Positions 8,771 through 16,374 of a stretch of 64,000 bases of DNA are shown in pieces. The position numbers and the translations under genes are program-made. Under the pieces are notes generated by a model. That model was not told the origin of the DNA. It did no database searches and worked only from the letters and a program-made list of their open reading frames with translations. Origin of the DNA: CAKRJP01 sp963634745 (lineage in GTDB: Bacteria; Bacillota; Clostridia; Lachnospirales; Lachnospiraceae); the NCBI GenBank assembly GCA_963634745.1, contig CAVHCX010000008.1, positions 1-64,000 on the forward strand, in the 5' to 3' direction. Numbering within the stretch: position 1 is the stretch's first letter; every line of letters starts with the position of its first letter.

Positions 8771-9003
8771 ACGCGCTCACTCGGGGCTAGCACCCCTCGG
8801 CCCTTCGGGCACAATGCTCTCGCCTTCGCTGCCGGACTGCAGCTCCTGACGGAAGCCTCGCAATCGTTTTTGGATATATCCCATGCCGGCAGTACTGTCT
8901 ATTGATAAAGCATAGAAAAGCTTTCACTTACTGTGTGGGAAATGCGCATAGGAGAACTTTGTGGCAGTCTTCGCGAATCAGCCGGCTGTAGCGGGTAGGA
9001 AAC
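8633..9003 (+). repeat. Left arm of a ~370-bp inverted repeat
   Basis: This stretch is nearly the reverse complement of 9420-9791. It includes the last tandem half unit, full copy C, and the flank shared with the inverted half units (the run from about 8900 to 8960 with agctttcacttactgtgtgg). Agreement fades near 8985-9003. The two arms enclose about 416 bp that also consist of diverged half units. Confidence 0.85.
8680..8895 (+). repeat. Palindromic element, full copy C
   Basis: Terminal arms of 31 bp (8680-8710 against 8865-8895) pair with a single mismatch at 8689. Inside are the signature gacggaagcctcgcaatcg on the right, the second stem (gctgcagccggc with gccggactgcagc), the third stem gcgaaggc/gccttcgc, and hairpins gcgctacgcgc, ggggctagcacccc and gcccttcgggc. 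Orientation is the same as copy A. Confidence 0.88.
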
Positions 9004-9419
9004 GCAACATGTTTTTGGATATATCCCATGCCGGCGGCACTGTCTATTGATAATGCACAGAAAAAGCTTTCACTTACTGTGTGGGAAATGCGCATAGATG
9101 GACCTTGCGGCAGCCTTCGCGGATCAGCCGGATGCAGCGGGTAGGAAACGTAGCATGTTTGGATATATCGCATGCTGACAGTACGAGATATGATCTCCAT
9201 ATAGGAACTTTGACATCCCCCTCGTGAGCGCAAAAAGCGAGCTTGCGGAAGCCCTCGCGAATCAGCCAGCTGTAGCAAATAGGAAACCTAGCTTGTCTAC
9301 GAAGGCAGATTCTAACTTACATCAGGTGCTCACTCTTACAACATGCTATCGGAGCTTTTCGTTATACTGCATCTTATGTTTAGTCCTGTCGGGATGGGAA
9401 ATGTTCCAAAAGAAATTCT
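8896..9419 (-). repeat. Inverted, diverged half-element units
   Basis: At least three half units lie here in reverse orientation, recognisable by the strings cttcgcgaatcagccggctg (about 8969), ccttcgcggatcagccgg (about 9114) and cctcgcgaatcagccagctg (about 9253), each followed by a taggaaac motif and, for the first two, a ggatatatc arm. The first two share a flank with agctttcacttactgtgtgg (8920 and 9067 regions). Divergence increases rightward; 9300-9419 shows no clear unit and no gene. Confidence 0.75.
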
Positions 9420-9791
9420 CTGTTTCCTAATCGCTGTAGCCGTCTGATACGCGAAGACTGCCACAAAGTTCTCCTATGCGCATTTCCCACACAGTAAGTG
9501 AAAGCTTTTCTATGCTTTATCAATAGACAGTACTGCCGGCATGGGATATATCCAAAAACGATTGCGAGGCTTCCGTCAGGAGCTGCAGTCCGGCAGCGAA
9601 GGCGAGAGCATTGTGCCCGAAGGGCCGAGGGGTGCTAGCCCCGAGTGAGCGCGTAGCGCGAGTTTGCGGTAGCCTTCGCGGATCAGCCGGCTGCAGCGAG
9701 TAGGAAACGCAGCACGTTTTTGGATATATCCCATGTCGGCAGTACGTGCTATGATCTGCATATGAAAGCTTTGACTTGTCTCGTGTGAGCG
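9420..9791 (-). repeat. Right arm of the ~370-bp inverted repeat
   Basis: This is the reverse complement of 8633-9003 with few differences. It contains full copy D and ends in cgtgtgagcgc at 9780-9791, which mirrors the start of the third tandem unit. A further degenerate half unit (9800-9826, agccttcgcgaatcaa) abuts the hydF stop codon. Confidence 0.85.
9530..9745 (-). repeat. Palindromic element, full copy D (inverted)
   Basis: The arms are 9530-9560 and 9715-9745 with one mismatch. It is nearly identical to copy C in reverse complement, including the third stem and the gcccgaagggc hairpin. Because C and D sit inside the long inverted repeat, they probably arose from one inverted duplication and are not independent for covariation purposes. 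Confidence 0.88.
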
Positions 9792-9826
9792 CAACCTGCA
9801 ACTTTGCGATAGCCTTCGCGAATCAA

Positions 9827-11053
9827 CTACTCTTTAAAAACCTGCAGGCTTCTTTCAAGAATCCCTTTCATATAAGCGATCGCAATCCCATAGTTCGTAA
9901 TCGCCACCCCGGCATCCCTTGCACACTGCATGCGATATCGCATCTCCCTTTCATTGAGCATACATCCTCCGCAGTGGATAATCAGCCTATATTTTGACAG
10001 GTCCTCAGGAAATCCGGTTCCGCTGGAGAATTCGAATTGTAGATTTTTTCCGGTATGTTTTTTGATCCAACGGGGGAGTTTTACGGTTCCGATGTCATCG
10101 CATTGTCTGTGATGGGTACAACCTTCGCTGATGAGGACGCAGTCCCCGTCTTTTAAGCTATCTAAGGCTTTGGCTCCTGCATAGGCGGTGGAGAGACTTC
10201 CCTTATGTCTGGCAAATAAGATGGAAAAGGAAGTGAGTAAAATCTCTTCCGGAACGATTTTTGCGACCTCCTCGAAAGCCTGGCTGTCGGTGATTACTAG
10301 GGCCGGTTTCTTTCCTAGGCAAGCCAGGGTTTCTTTTAGCTCTGATTCCCTGGTAACGATAGCCATGGCCCCGCTATCTAGGATATCCCGTATGGTCTGC
10401 TGCTGGGGGAGAATCAGCCGTCCTTTGGGGGCAGCGGAGTCTATGGGAACGACCAGCACTATGAAGTCTCCGGGAGAAATGAGATCGCTTACAATTCCTA
10501 ATTTTCCATCGTCGCTAGGTACTAAAGAGGCTATAAGTTCTTTTAATTTCTCAATATTTTTCCCTGTAGCGGCACTTACTTCTATGGATGGAACCTTATC
10601 AGGAAGGGAGTCTTCCTTTCCCTGGTCAGGGCCAGAAAGGGCTTCTTCCTTGGAAGTTTGTAGGTCGCATTTGTTTTTTACGATGGCGCAGGGGATGTGC
10701 TTGTCTTGAATCCGCTTAAGGATGGCTTCGTCCTCTTTTGTAATTCCTATGGTTCCGTCAATTACAAGAATTGCCAGGTCTGTTTTGTTTAGCATTTGGT
10801 AGGCTTTTTTGATACGCAGCTCACCTAGCTTCCCGCTATCGTCAAGGCCCGGGGTGTCTATGATCACCACGGGGCCTAGGGGAAGTAGTTCCATGGACTT
10901 TAAGACCGGGTCGGTGGTGGTTCCCTTTATATCCGAGACAATGGACAGGTTTTGCTTGGTGATGGCATTGATAATGCTGGATTTTCCGGCATTTCGTCTG
11001 CCGAAAATTCCGATATGGATGCGGTCTGCCGAAGGGGTATGGTTTAGGCTCAT
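9827..11053 (-). CDS. hydF: [FeFe]-hydrogenase H-cluster maturation GTPase HydF
   Basis: A 408-residue HydF, the GTPase scaffold on which the diiron subcluster of the H-cluster is built and from which it is handed to apo-HydA. Seen: P-loop GRRNAGKSS about 14-22, the switch region KGTTTDP, DTPGLDD, and NKCD of the GTPase domain; a dimerisation domain; and the C-terminal cluster-binding motif with CTHHRQC about 311 and HCGGC about 362, matching the HxnCxxC-type ligands of HydF. It follows hydG by 61 bp on the same strand. Its 3' end is immediately bordered by a degenerate half copy of the palindromic element and no terminator of its own is visible. Confidence 0.94.
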   Translation of the reverse strand: MSLNHTPSADRIHIGIFGRRNAGKSSIINAITKQNLSIVSDIKGTTTDPVLKSMELLPLGPVVIIDTPGLDDSGKLGELRIKKAYQMLNKTDLAILVIDGTIGITKEDEAILKRIQDKHIPCAIVKNKCDLQTSKEEALSGPDQGKEDSLPDKVPSIEVSAATGKNIEKLKELIASLVPSDDGKLGIVSDLISPGDFIVLVVPIDSAAPKGRLILPQQQTIRDILDSGAMAIVTRESELKETLACLGKKPALVITDSQAFEEVAKIVPEEILLTSFSILFARHKGSLSTAYAGAKALDSLKDGDCVLISEGCTHHRQCDDIGTVKLPRWIKKHTGKNLQFEFSSGTGFPEDLSKYRLIIHCGGCMLNEREMRYRMQCARDAGVAITNYGIAIAYMKGILERSLQVFKE

Positions 11054-11114
11054 AGGGAGATCTCCTTTCTTTGGGAAGGGTTATTTCTTTGCATTTATCC
11101 GGGCGCCGAAAAGT

Positions 11115-12536
11115 TTAAAAACGAAAATCTCTTCGGTTGTCCAGGGCAATGTATTTTAGGTTTTCCTCAACAAGGCTGCGGACCTTTTCGTTAGGAATTG
11201 TTAGAATTTCTTTCTCAATCAAGGCATCACCGAGGGCCTTGGTTTCCGGAGAAGCATAGTCCATTAAATATTCCTTTAAGGTCATGAGGGCATTGGGGTG
11301 GCAGCAGTTTTGGATTTGGCCGCTCTTGCATAGGGACATGAAACGGTCTCCGGTACGGCCTTCTCTGTAGCAAGCGGTGCAAAAGCTTGGGATGTAATTC
11401 ATTTCCATCAGCCAGTGAACCACCTCGTCTAGGCTGCGGGTGTCGCTGACGTCAAACTGTTCGGAACTATTGTCTTCTTCCTCCGGTTCGTAATATCCGC
11501 CAACGCTGGTACGGCTTCCGCCACTGATCTGGGAGATACCCAGGTGGAGAACCCGCTCTCTGGTCTTCTGGCTCTCTCTGGTAGAAATGATCATTCCGGT
11601 ATAAGGAACCGCGATACGGATGCAGGCTACGATCTTTGCAAAGGTATCATCATCGATTCCGTTGGTAAAGGAGGAAGAATCAATATCGTCGGCGTCACGA
11701 ACTCTTGGAACACTGATGGTATGAGGGCCTACACCGAAGGCTGCTTCTAAGTGCTCCGCATGCATTAAAAGTCCCGCAAATTCATAGCGATATTTGTCCA
11801 AACCGAAGAGGACGCCGATTCCTACATCGTCGATGCCTCCTTCCATGGCGCGGTCCATGGCCTCTGTATGGTAATCGTAGTTGTGCTTAGGCCCCGTTGG
11901 ATGCAAATTTAAATAGCTTTCCTTGTGATAGGTCTCCTGAAAGAGGATATAGGTTCCGATGCCGGCCTCTTTTAAGAGACGGTAATTATCCACGGTGGTG
12001 GCAGCAATATTAATATTTACCCGGCGGATGGCTCCGTTTTTGTGCTTGATACTGTAAATGGTCTCGATGGATTTTAAATAGTAATCCATGGTATTTCTTA
12101 CAGGATCCTCCCCGGCTTCTAAGGCCAGTCTCTTATGGCCCATGTCCTGGAGGGCGATGACTTCTTTTTTAATTTCCTCCTGGCTTAACTGCTTTCTTGC
12201 AATATGTTTATTTTTTAAATGATAAGGGCAGTAGGTACAACCGTTGACACAGTAGTTGGAAAGATAGAGGGGGGCAAACATTACAATACGATTTCCGTAG
12301 AAATCCTTTTTAATCTGTTCTGCCAGTTTAAAAATCCTCTCGTTTCGCTCAGGATCTTGACAGGCCAAAAGTACAGAAGCTTCCCGGTGAGAGAGGCCCT
12401 TTCTTAAGGCTGCCTTATCGATAAGCTTGTCGATCAGGTCCAGATTCTTGCTGTTTTCATCGGCATAAGCCAGAGTTTCTAAAATTTCTTCATGATTGAT
12501 AAAATCATCTGCGTGTTTTGATGCTACATCATACAT
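11115..12536 (-). CDS. hydG: [FeFe]-hydrogenase maturase HydG (radical SAM tyrosine lyase)
   Basis: A 473-residue HydG, which cleaves tyrosine to make the CO and CN ligands of the H-cluster. The radical-SAM motif CVNGCTYC lies about residues 93-100 (CxxxCxxC). The HydG-specific C-terminal auxiliary cluster region is present: CTACYREGRTGDRFM about 384-398 and CKSGQIQNCCHPNAL about 403-417. Length fits the family (about 470). It lies between hydE (38-bp gap) and hydF (61-bp gap), consistent with one transcript. The ribosome site upstream is AGGAGG-like (rc of cctaaatcctcct). Confidence 0.95.
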   Translation of the reverse strand: MYDVASKHADDFINHEEILETLAYADENSKNLDLIDKLIDKAALRKGLSHREASVLLACQDPERNERIFKLAEQIKKDFYGNRIVMFAPLYLSNYCVNGCTYCPYHLKNKHIARKQLSQEEIKKEVIALQDMGHKRLALEAGEDPVRNTMDYYLKSIETIYSIKHKNGAIRRVNINIAATTVDNYRLLKEAGIGTYILFQETYHKESYLNLHPTGPKHNYDYHTEAMDRAMEGGIDDVGIGVLFGLDKYRYEFAGLLMHAEHLEAAFGVGPHTISVPRVRDADDIDSSSFTNGIDDDTFAKIVACIRIAVPYTGMIISTRESQKTRERVLHLGISQISGGSRTSVGGYYEPEEEDNSSEQFDVSDTRSLDEVVHWLMEMNYIPSFCTACYREGRTGDRFMSLCKSGQIQNCCHPNALMTLKEYLMDYASPETKALGDALIEKEILTIPNEKVRSLVEENLKYIALDNRRDFRF

Positions 12537-12574
12537 TTTCCTAAATCCTCCTAAAAAATTGTTGTCTTATTTAT

Positions 12575-13624
12575 TTAATTTAAAGAATCTCCCTTGGAGA
12601 CTACGACTTGATAGCCAATAGATTCCATCCGCTTTTGCAGGCACATGCGGCATTCCGCTGCCTCATCCCCGGTGCAGATCTTGTTATCGTAGAGGGAATA
12701 ATCCTTTCGAACCCCTACAGGTGATAGGTTGGGCATTACTACATTGGCTCCGGCCTGAATGCCCCGCTCCCTTCCCATAGGATGAATGGTTCCCAGGGCT
12801 GTGGTGGCAGGCAAGAGCACCTTGGGGATCATGAGTCGGATGATCCCCAGTAAAAAGAGCGTGAGTTCAAGGCTCCCCGCCGGTTCTTTGGCAAATTTGG
12901 TATCGTGATGGGGAATGAAAGGACCAATGCCTACCATCTGAGGATTTAATCTTTTAAGGAATAAAAGATCCTCAGCCAGATAGGAGAAGGTCTGCCCGGG
13001 CGATCCCACCATAAATCCCGTTCCCACCTGATAGCCAATCTCTTTTAAATGAAAAAGACAGTCCTGCCTATGCTTGGGAGAAAGGTCCTCAGGATGCAGG
13101 TAGCTATAATGATCAAAGTTATAGGTTTCGTGGCGAAGCAGGTAGCGGCTGGCTCCGGCATCGAAGAAACGCCTATAGCTTTCCCTGGACCGCTCCCCGA
13201 TGGATAGGGTAATGGCGCAGTCCGGATAAGCTTCTTTGATAGAAGCAATAATATCAACCATGCGGTCGTCATTGTAATATCCATCCTCGCCTCCTTGCAG
13301 GACAAAGGTGCGAAATCCCAGTTCATAACCGGAGGCACAGCAGGAGAGAATCTCCTCCTTAGTCAGGCGGTAGCGGTTAATATGGGGATTGCTTTTTTGG
13401 ATCCCACAATAATAGCAGTCATTTTTACAATAGTTGGTAAATTCAATGAGCCCCCGGATATAGATCTCATTTCCGTAATAATGATGTCTGGCCTTGCGGG
13501 ATTTTTCGAATAAATATTCTTCAAGTTCCTTGTCCCGGTGGCCTTGGAGGAGACTTATAAATTCTTCCTTAGACAGGGTCTCGTTCTCCTCTAATTTGTC
13601 TACCAGTTGTTTTAAGCTTTCCAT
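12575..13624 (-). CDS. hydE: [FeFe]-hydrogenase maturase HydE (radical SAM)
   Basis: A 349-residue radical-SAM enzyme that acts on the Cys-bound Fe(CO)2CN synthon made by HydG during H-cluster assembly. The CxxxCxxC motif is CKNDCYYC about residues 68-75, followed by GIQKSN; a C-terminal group of cysteines (CTGDEAAECRMC) about 320-331 matches the optional second cluster of HydE. I start at the ATG at 13624 because AAAAGGA lies seven bases before it; a TTG two codons upstream is possible. It sits 20 bp downstream of the TM1266-like gene and shares its transcript. Confidence 0.93.
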   Translation of the reverse strand: MESLKQLVDKLEENETLSKEEFISLLQGHRDKELEEYLFEKSRKARHHYYGNEIYIRGLIEFTNYCKNDCYYCGIQKSNPHINRYRLTKEEILSCCASGYELGFRTFVLQGGEDGYYNDDRMVDIIASIKEAYPDCAITLSIGERSRESYRRFFDAGASRYLLRHETYNFDHYSYLHPEDLSPKHRQDCLFHLKEIGYQVGTGFMVGSPGQTFSYLAEDLLFLKRLNPQMVGIGPFIPHHDTKFAKEPAGSLELTLFLLGIIRLMIPKVLLPATTALGTIHPMGRERGIQAGANVVMPNLSPVGVRKDYSLYDNKICTGDEAAECRMCLQKRMESIGYQVVVSKGDSLN

Positions 13625-13644
13625 AAGCAAATCCTTTTCTACAC

Positions 13645-13890
13645 TTAGGCCTTGGTATAAGTGGTTTTGGTGCTGATTCCCGGAAGCATTCCCAATTTGC
13701 CGGATAAGGAACTAATGACGTCATTTGGCGCGTCGATGGCAATACTGATAATTGAAATGTTCTTCTCCCGGTAAGGGATCCCCATTCTTCCTATGATATA
13801 GTTGGCATGTTGAGAAAGAAGCCTGTTTAAGTCTTCTACAGAAGCCGGATTTTCTACGATAATTCCGATCAGGGCGATACGTGTATCCAT
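13645..13890 (-). CDS. TM1266-type iron-only hydrogenase system regulator
   Basis: An 81-residue protein of the TM1266 family, ACT/NikR-C-like small proteins encoded with the HydE/F/G maturases and annotated as putative iron-only hydrogenase system regulators. The sequence begins with DTRIALIGIIVENP and continues as one alternating alpha/beta domain; no DNA-binding region is visible, so a ligand-sensing or partner-binding role is possible. It is the first gene of the maturase operon, with AAGGAG eight bases before the ATG. The leader upstream contains an intrinsic terminator, so this gene is the first one affected by any attenuation. Confidence 0.82.
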   Translation of the reverse strand: MDTRIALIGIIVENPASVEDLNRLLSQHANYIIGRMGIPYREKNISIISIAIDAPNDVISSLSGKLGMLPGISTKTTYTKA

Positions 13891-14050
13891 AAGTTTTCTC
13901 CTTTTTTGAAAAATGATATTAAGAGTAAAAAAGCCCGGGCAGAGTCGGCCCAGGCGAATAGGGGAAAATGGAGTTCATTTCCCTAAATAAAATCTTTTCA
14001 TACGTCTGGCGCCTTTTTACTCAGGGGTAAACCTTTGTAATTAGTACGTC
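13891..14050 (-). promoter_or_regulatory. Leader of the hydE-G-F operon, candidate attenuator or riboswitch
   Basis: A predicted start near 14050 gives a leader of about 160 nt. Reading on the minus strand there is a small hairpin (tttac/gtaaa near 14036-14020), a self-complementary ggcgcc near 14010, a second hairpin (aggga.../...tcccct, about 13985-13960), and then a complete terminator ending 36 bp before the first codon. The 5' side of the terminator stem reads CGCCTGGGC, a string that also forms the conserved 3' end of ZTP (pfl) riboswitches. The rest of the ZTP consensus could not be fitted by eye, so I call it a leader of unknown ligand. Confidence 0.5.
13927..13955 (-). terminator. 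Intrinsic terminator inside the hyd leader
   Basis: On the minus strand gcctgggc pairs with gcccgggc and is followed by T6. The one non-Watson-Crick position is a G-U pair in minus-strand RNA but a C-A mismatch in plus-strand RNA, which favours function on the minus strand. The flanking genes are divergent, so this is not a shared end-of-gene terminator. Confidence 0.75.
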
Positions 14051-14057
14051 GTATAAA

Positions 14058-14086
14058 AGTTTATCAGAAGAGAATAAAAAATTCAA
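14058..14086 (-). promoter_or_regulatory. Candidate sigma-A promoter of the hydE-G-F operon
   Basis: Minus strand: TTGAAT (14086-14081), 17-bp spacer, TAAACT (14063-14058). It places the start about 160 nt before the TM1266-like gene. Confidence 0.5.
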
Positions 14087-14172
14087 CGGTCGCTGTTTAC
14101 TAGTAGCTTTGTTTCGGATAAAATATGAAATAGCATCGTTGGGTAAAAAATAGAAAATAAGGAGGTTCCTAT

Positions 14173-14324
14173 ATGCCGCGTTCAGATGATCAATTATTTT
14201 GACCTTGGATGAAGCGACGGTGCGACTTAGCTTAGAGGATCTTCTAAACGAAAAGAAATTGAAAGCCCTATGGGACCGGATTCAGGGAGTACCAATACAC
14301 CTATGCCGGCTCCCTTGCAGGTGA
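14173..14324 (+). pseudogene. Possible frameshifted small gene upstream of ChW-CHAP gene
   Basis: A strong ribosome site (AAGGAGGT, about 14158-14165) precedes an ATG at 14173, but that frame stops after nine codons. In the -1 frame, starting at about 14199, an uninterrupted charged stretch (DEATVRLSLEDLLNEKK, then LKALWDRIQ) runs to a stop at 14322. A single base change would join them into a protein of about 50 residues. No family is recognised. It may be a decayed gene, a programmed frameshift or chance; the good ribosome site is the main argument for a once-real gene. Confidence 0.3.
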
Positions 14325-14398
14325 AATCAAACAGAGGAGATAATTGTAAGCTGAGCAAAAATAGTAGGAAGAAAGATGAAGGAGATTTACAAGTTATC

Positions 14399-16180
14399 AT
14401 GAAAAACAAATGGACGAGCAGACTATTTGCATGTGTGATGGCAGCCGCCATGCTAGTGGGAACAGCACCGGCTATGACATATGCAGAAGAAAATTGGGGG
14501 GGGTATGAAGCAAGCTATTTAGAAGAAGATTCGACAGTTGAAAACACGGATGCAAACCAGGATCCATCCGGTGAAATTGTGACGGATGCTGTATCGGATC
14601 AGGAAACAGGACAAGAAATTAATCAGGAAACGGGTAAGGACCAGGATTCCCAAGATATACAAAGCCAGGATACATCAGACCCTGCAAAGGCAGAGTCCGA
14701 GGAAGACCTTGCAAAGGCTTCAGAAACTTCCTGGAAGGATAAATTAAGAGAAGGAACCTATCTTGACTATCTCGGTCATGTCCAAACCTATGGAGACTTG
14801 ACAGCAGTGAGTGACGGAGCGTCTTTTGGTACAACCGGAGAGGGGAAACGCCTGGAGGCTTTTAGCGTTTGGAAGGGAAATGCCATCCAGGACTTTACCG
14901 GTGAGATTGTATACCGGGCCCATGTGCAAACTTACGGAACCCAAGACTGGAAGTCCTATGGAGAACAGATGGGTACTACCGGCCAGGGAAAAAGAATAGA
15001 GGCCGTTCAAATGTATCTTACAGAAGAGTTGGCCCAGTATTTTGATATTTACTATTGCCTCCATGTTCAGACTTTTGGCTGGACCAAGTGGGTGAAAGGA
15101 TCTGAAGAGGATAGCAGCTGGTGTGGAACCTCAGGCTTAGCTAAGAGAGTGGAAGCTGTCAAGGTTTGCCTGGTGGCAAAGGACGGTGGAAGTGTTCCGG
15201 AAGACCTTCATGGAGCGATCATGGATTATTCCTATCTGACAGCGGATTCCCTAGGAAGCATTCACTATAGTGGTCACCAGCAAACCTATGGAGATATCGG
15301 CCCGGCCTACGCAGGAGACTATCTTGGAATCATTGGAGAGTCCAAGCGCTTGGAAGCCTTATCTCTTAGCTTAGATCAGGGAGCCTTTGGTGGATCTGTT
15401 AAATATAGGGCCCATGTCCAAACCTATGGCTGGCAGGACTGGGTCAGTGACGGAGCCCTGGCCGGAACTACCGGACAGGCAAAGAGATTGGAGGCCATCC
15501 AAATAGAATTAGAGGGAGAGATTTCTAAGGTCTATGACATTTATTACCGAGTGCATGTGCAAACCTACGGTTGGTTGGATTGGGCAAAGAATGGTGAGAT
15601 TGCCGGTTCCGAAGGCTTAGGAAAGCGCCTGGAATCCCTTCAGATAGTTTTAGTTTTAAAAGGTGGATCGGCTCCGGGAGCTACTCTCTTTCCTTATGTG
15701 AATAACCCCTTGTTAGGCCAGGCCATTGCATGGCGGGGATATAATGAGGCAGACGGAAGTCACAGAGCCATCATTGATGTCTATAATGGACACTACCCAA
15801 TCGCAAGAAACTATGCCGTGCAATATCAGGACGCATGGTGTGCAACCTTTGTATCTGCATGTGCCATTAGGGCCGGCCTTACTGATATTATTCCTACAGA
15901 GAGCGGCTGCGGACAGATGGTAGAATTATTTAAGTCCTTGGGAGAATGGGATGAGAATGACGCCAGGGTGCCAAATGTAGGAGATGTTATCTTTTATGAT
16001 TGGGATGATAGTGGAATCGGAGATAATACCGGCTGGCCCGATCATGTCGGAATTGTAGCAAAGGTTAGCGGAACTACCATCCTGGTCATTGAAGGAAATA
16101 GATATGACGCGGTGGAGACTAGAATTATCCAGGTAGATAATAGATATATCAGAGGATATGGCGTGCCAAATTATAGATAA
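14399..16180 (+). CDS. Secreted ChW-repeat protein with C-terminal CHAP-type amidase/endopeptidase
   Basis: A 593-residue exported protein. The signal peptide is residues 1-29 (MKNKWTSRLF, hydrophobic core, TYA cleavage site), followed by an acidic Gln/Asp/Ser-rich linker to about 115. Six ChW repeats follow (centred on xHVQTYG at about 126, 174, 221, 292, 338 and 385), each with a G-x-G-KRLEA tail; a longer linker separates repeats three and four, giving two sets of three. The C-terminus has a CHAP/NlpC-like cysteine-peptidase core with WCATFVS about 480 and DHVGIV about 548. It probably cuts peptidoglycan at the cell surface. Start chosen at 14399 because AAGGAG lies upstream and the signal peptide begins there. 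A paralogue lies at 36714-38348. Confidence 0.85.
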   Translation: MKNKWTSRLFACVMAAAMLVGTAPAMTYAEENWGGYEASYLEEDSTVENTDANQDPSGEIVTDAVSDQETGQEINQETGKDQDSQDIQSQDTSDPAKAESEEDLAKASETSWKDKLREGTYLDYLGHVQTYGDLTAVSDGASFGTTGEGKRLEAFSVWKGNAIQDFTGEIVYRAHVQTYGTQDWKSYGEQMGTTGQGKRIEAVQMYLTEELAQYFDIYYCLHVQTFGWTKWVKGSEEDSSWCGTSGLAKRVEAVKVCLVAKDGGSVPEDLHGAIMDYSYLTADSLGSIHYSGHQQTYGDIGPAYAGDYLGIIGESKRLEALSLSLDQGAFGGSVKYRAHVQTYGWQDWVSDGALAGTTGQAKRLEAIQIELEGEISKVYDIYYRVHVQTYGWLDWAKNGEIAGSEGLGKRLESLQIVLVLKGGSAPGATLFPYVNNPLLGQAIAWRGYNEADGSHRAIIDVYNGHYPIARNYAVQYQDAWCATFVSACAIRAGLTDIIPTESGCGQMVELFKSLGEWDENDARVPNVGDVIFYDWDDSGIGDNTGWPDHVGIVAKVSGTTILVIEGNRYDAVETRIIQVDNRYIRGYGVPNYR

Positions 16181-16210
16181 TATAAGTGTAATATAATCTG
16201 ACGCGATGGA

Positions 16211-16239
16211 AAAAGGGACTTAAAAAGAGTCCCTTTTTT
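16211..16239 (+). terminator. Intrinsic terminator after ChW-CHAP gene
   Basis: Stem aaagggact/agtcccttt, short A-rich loop, then T-rich tail. Confidence 0.88.
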
Positions 16240-16374
16240 GTTTGACAAGATAAAGAAAATATAGATAGACTGATAGAGGAAAACTATAAGACGCTCTGCT
16301 TATAAGGGCTTTCAATTAGACTAAAATGGTTTCGATAGTATAATTAAAATCAGAGAGAAGCGAAAGGACGAACT

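Noticed and set aside
131..9745. Insertion sequence or transposon
   Set aside because: No transposase, no constant terminal inverted repeat and no clear target-site duplication flank the palindromic elements; the arms differ between copies.
8631..9794. Open frames of 60-116 codons inside the hydA-hydF repeat block
   Set aside because: Near-identical peptides appear on both strands of inverted copies with no ribosome site, which is expected from repeats and not from genes.
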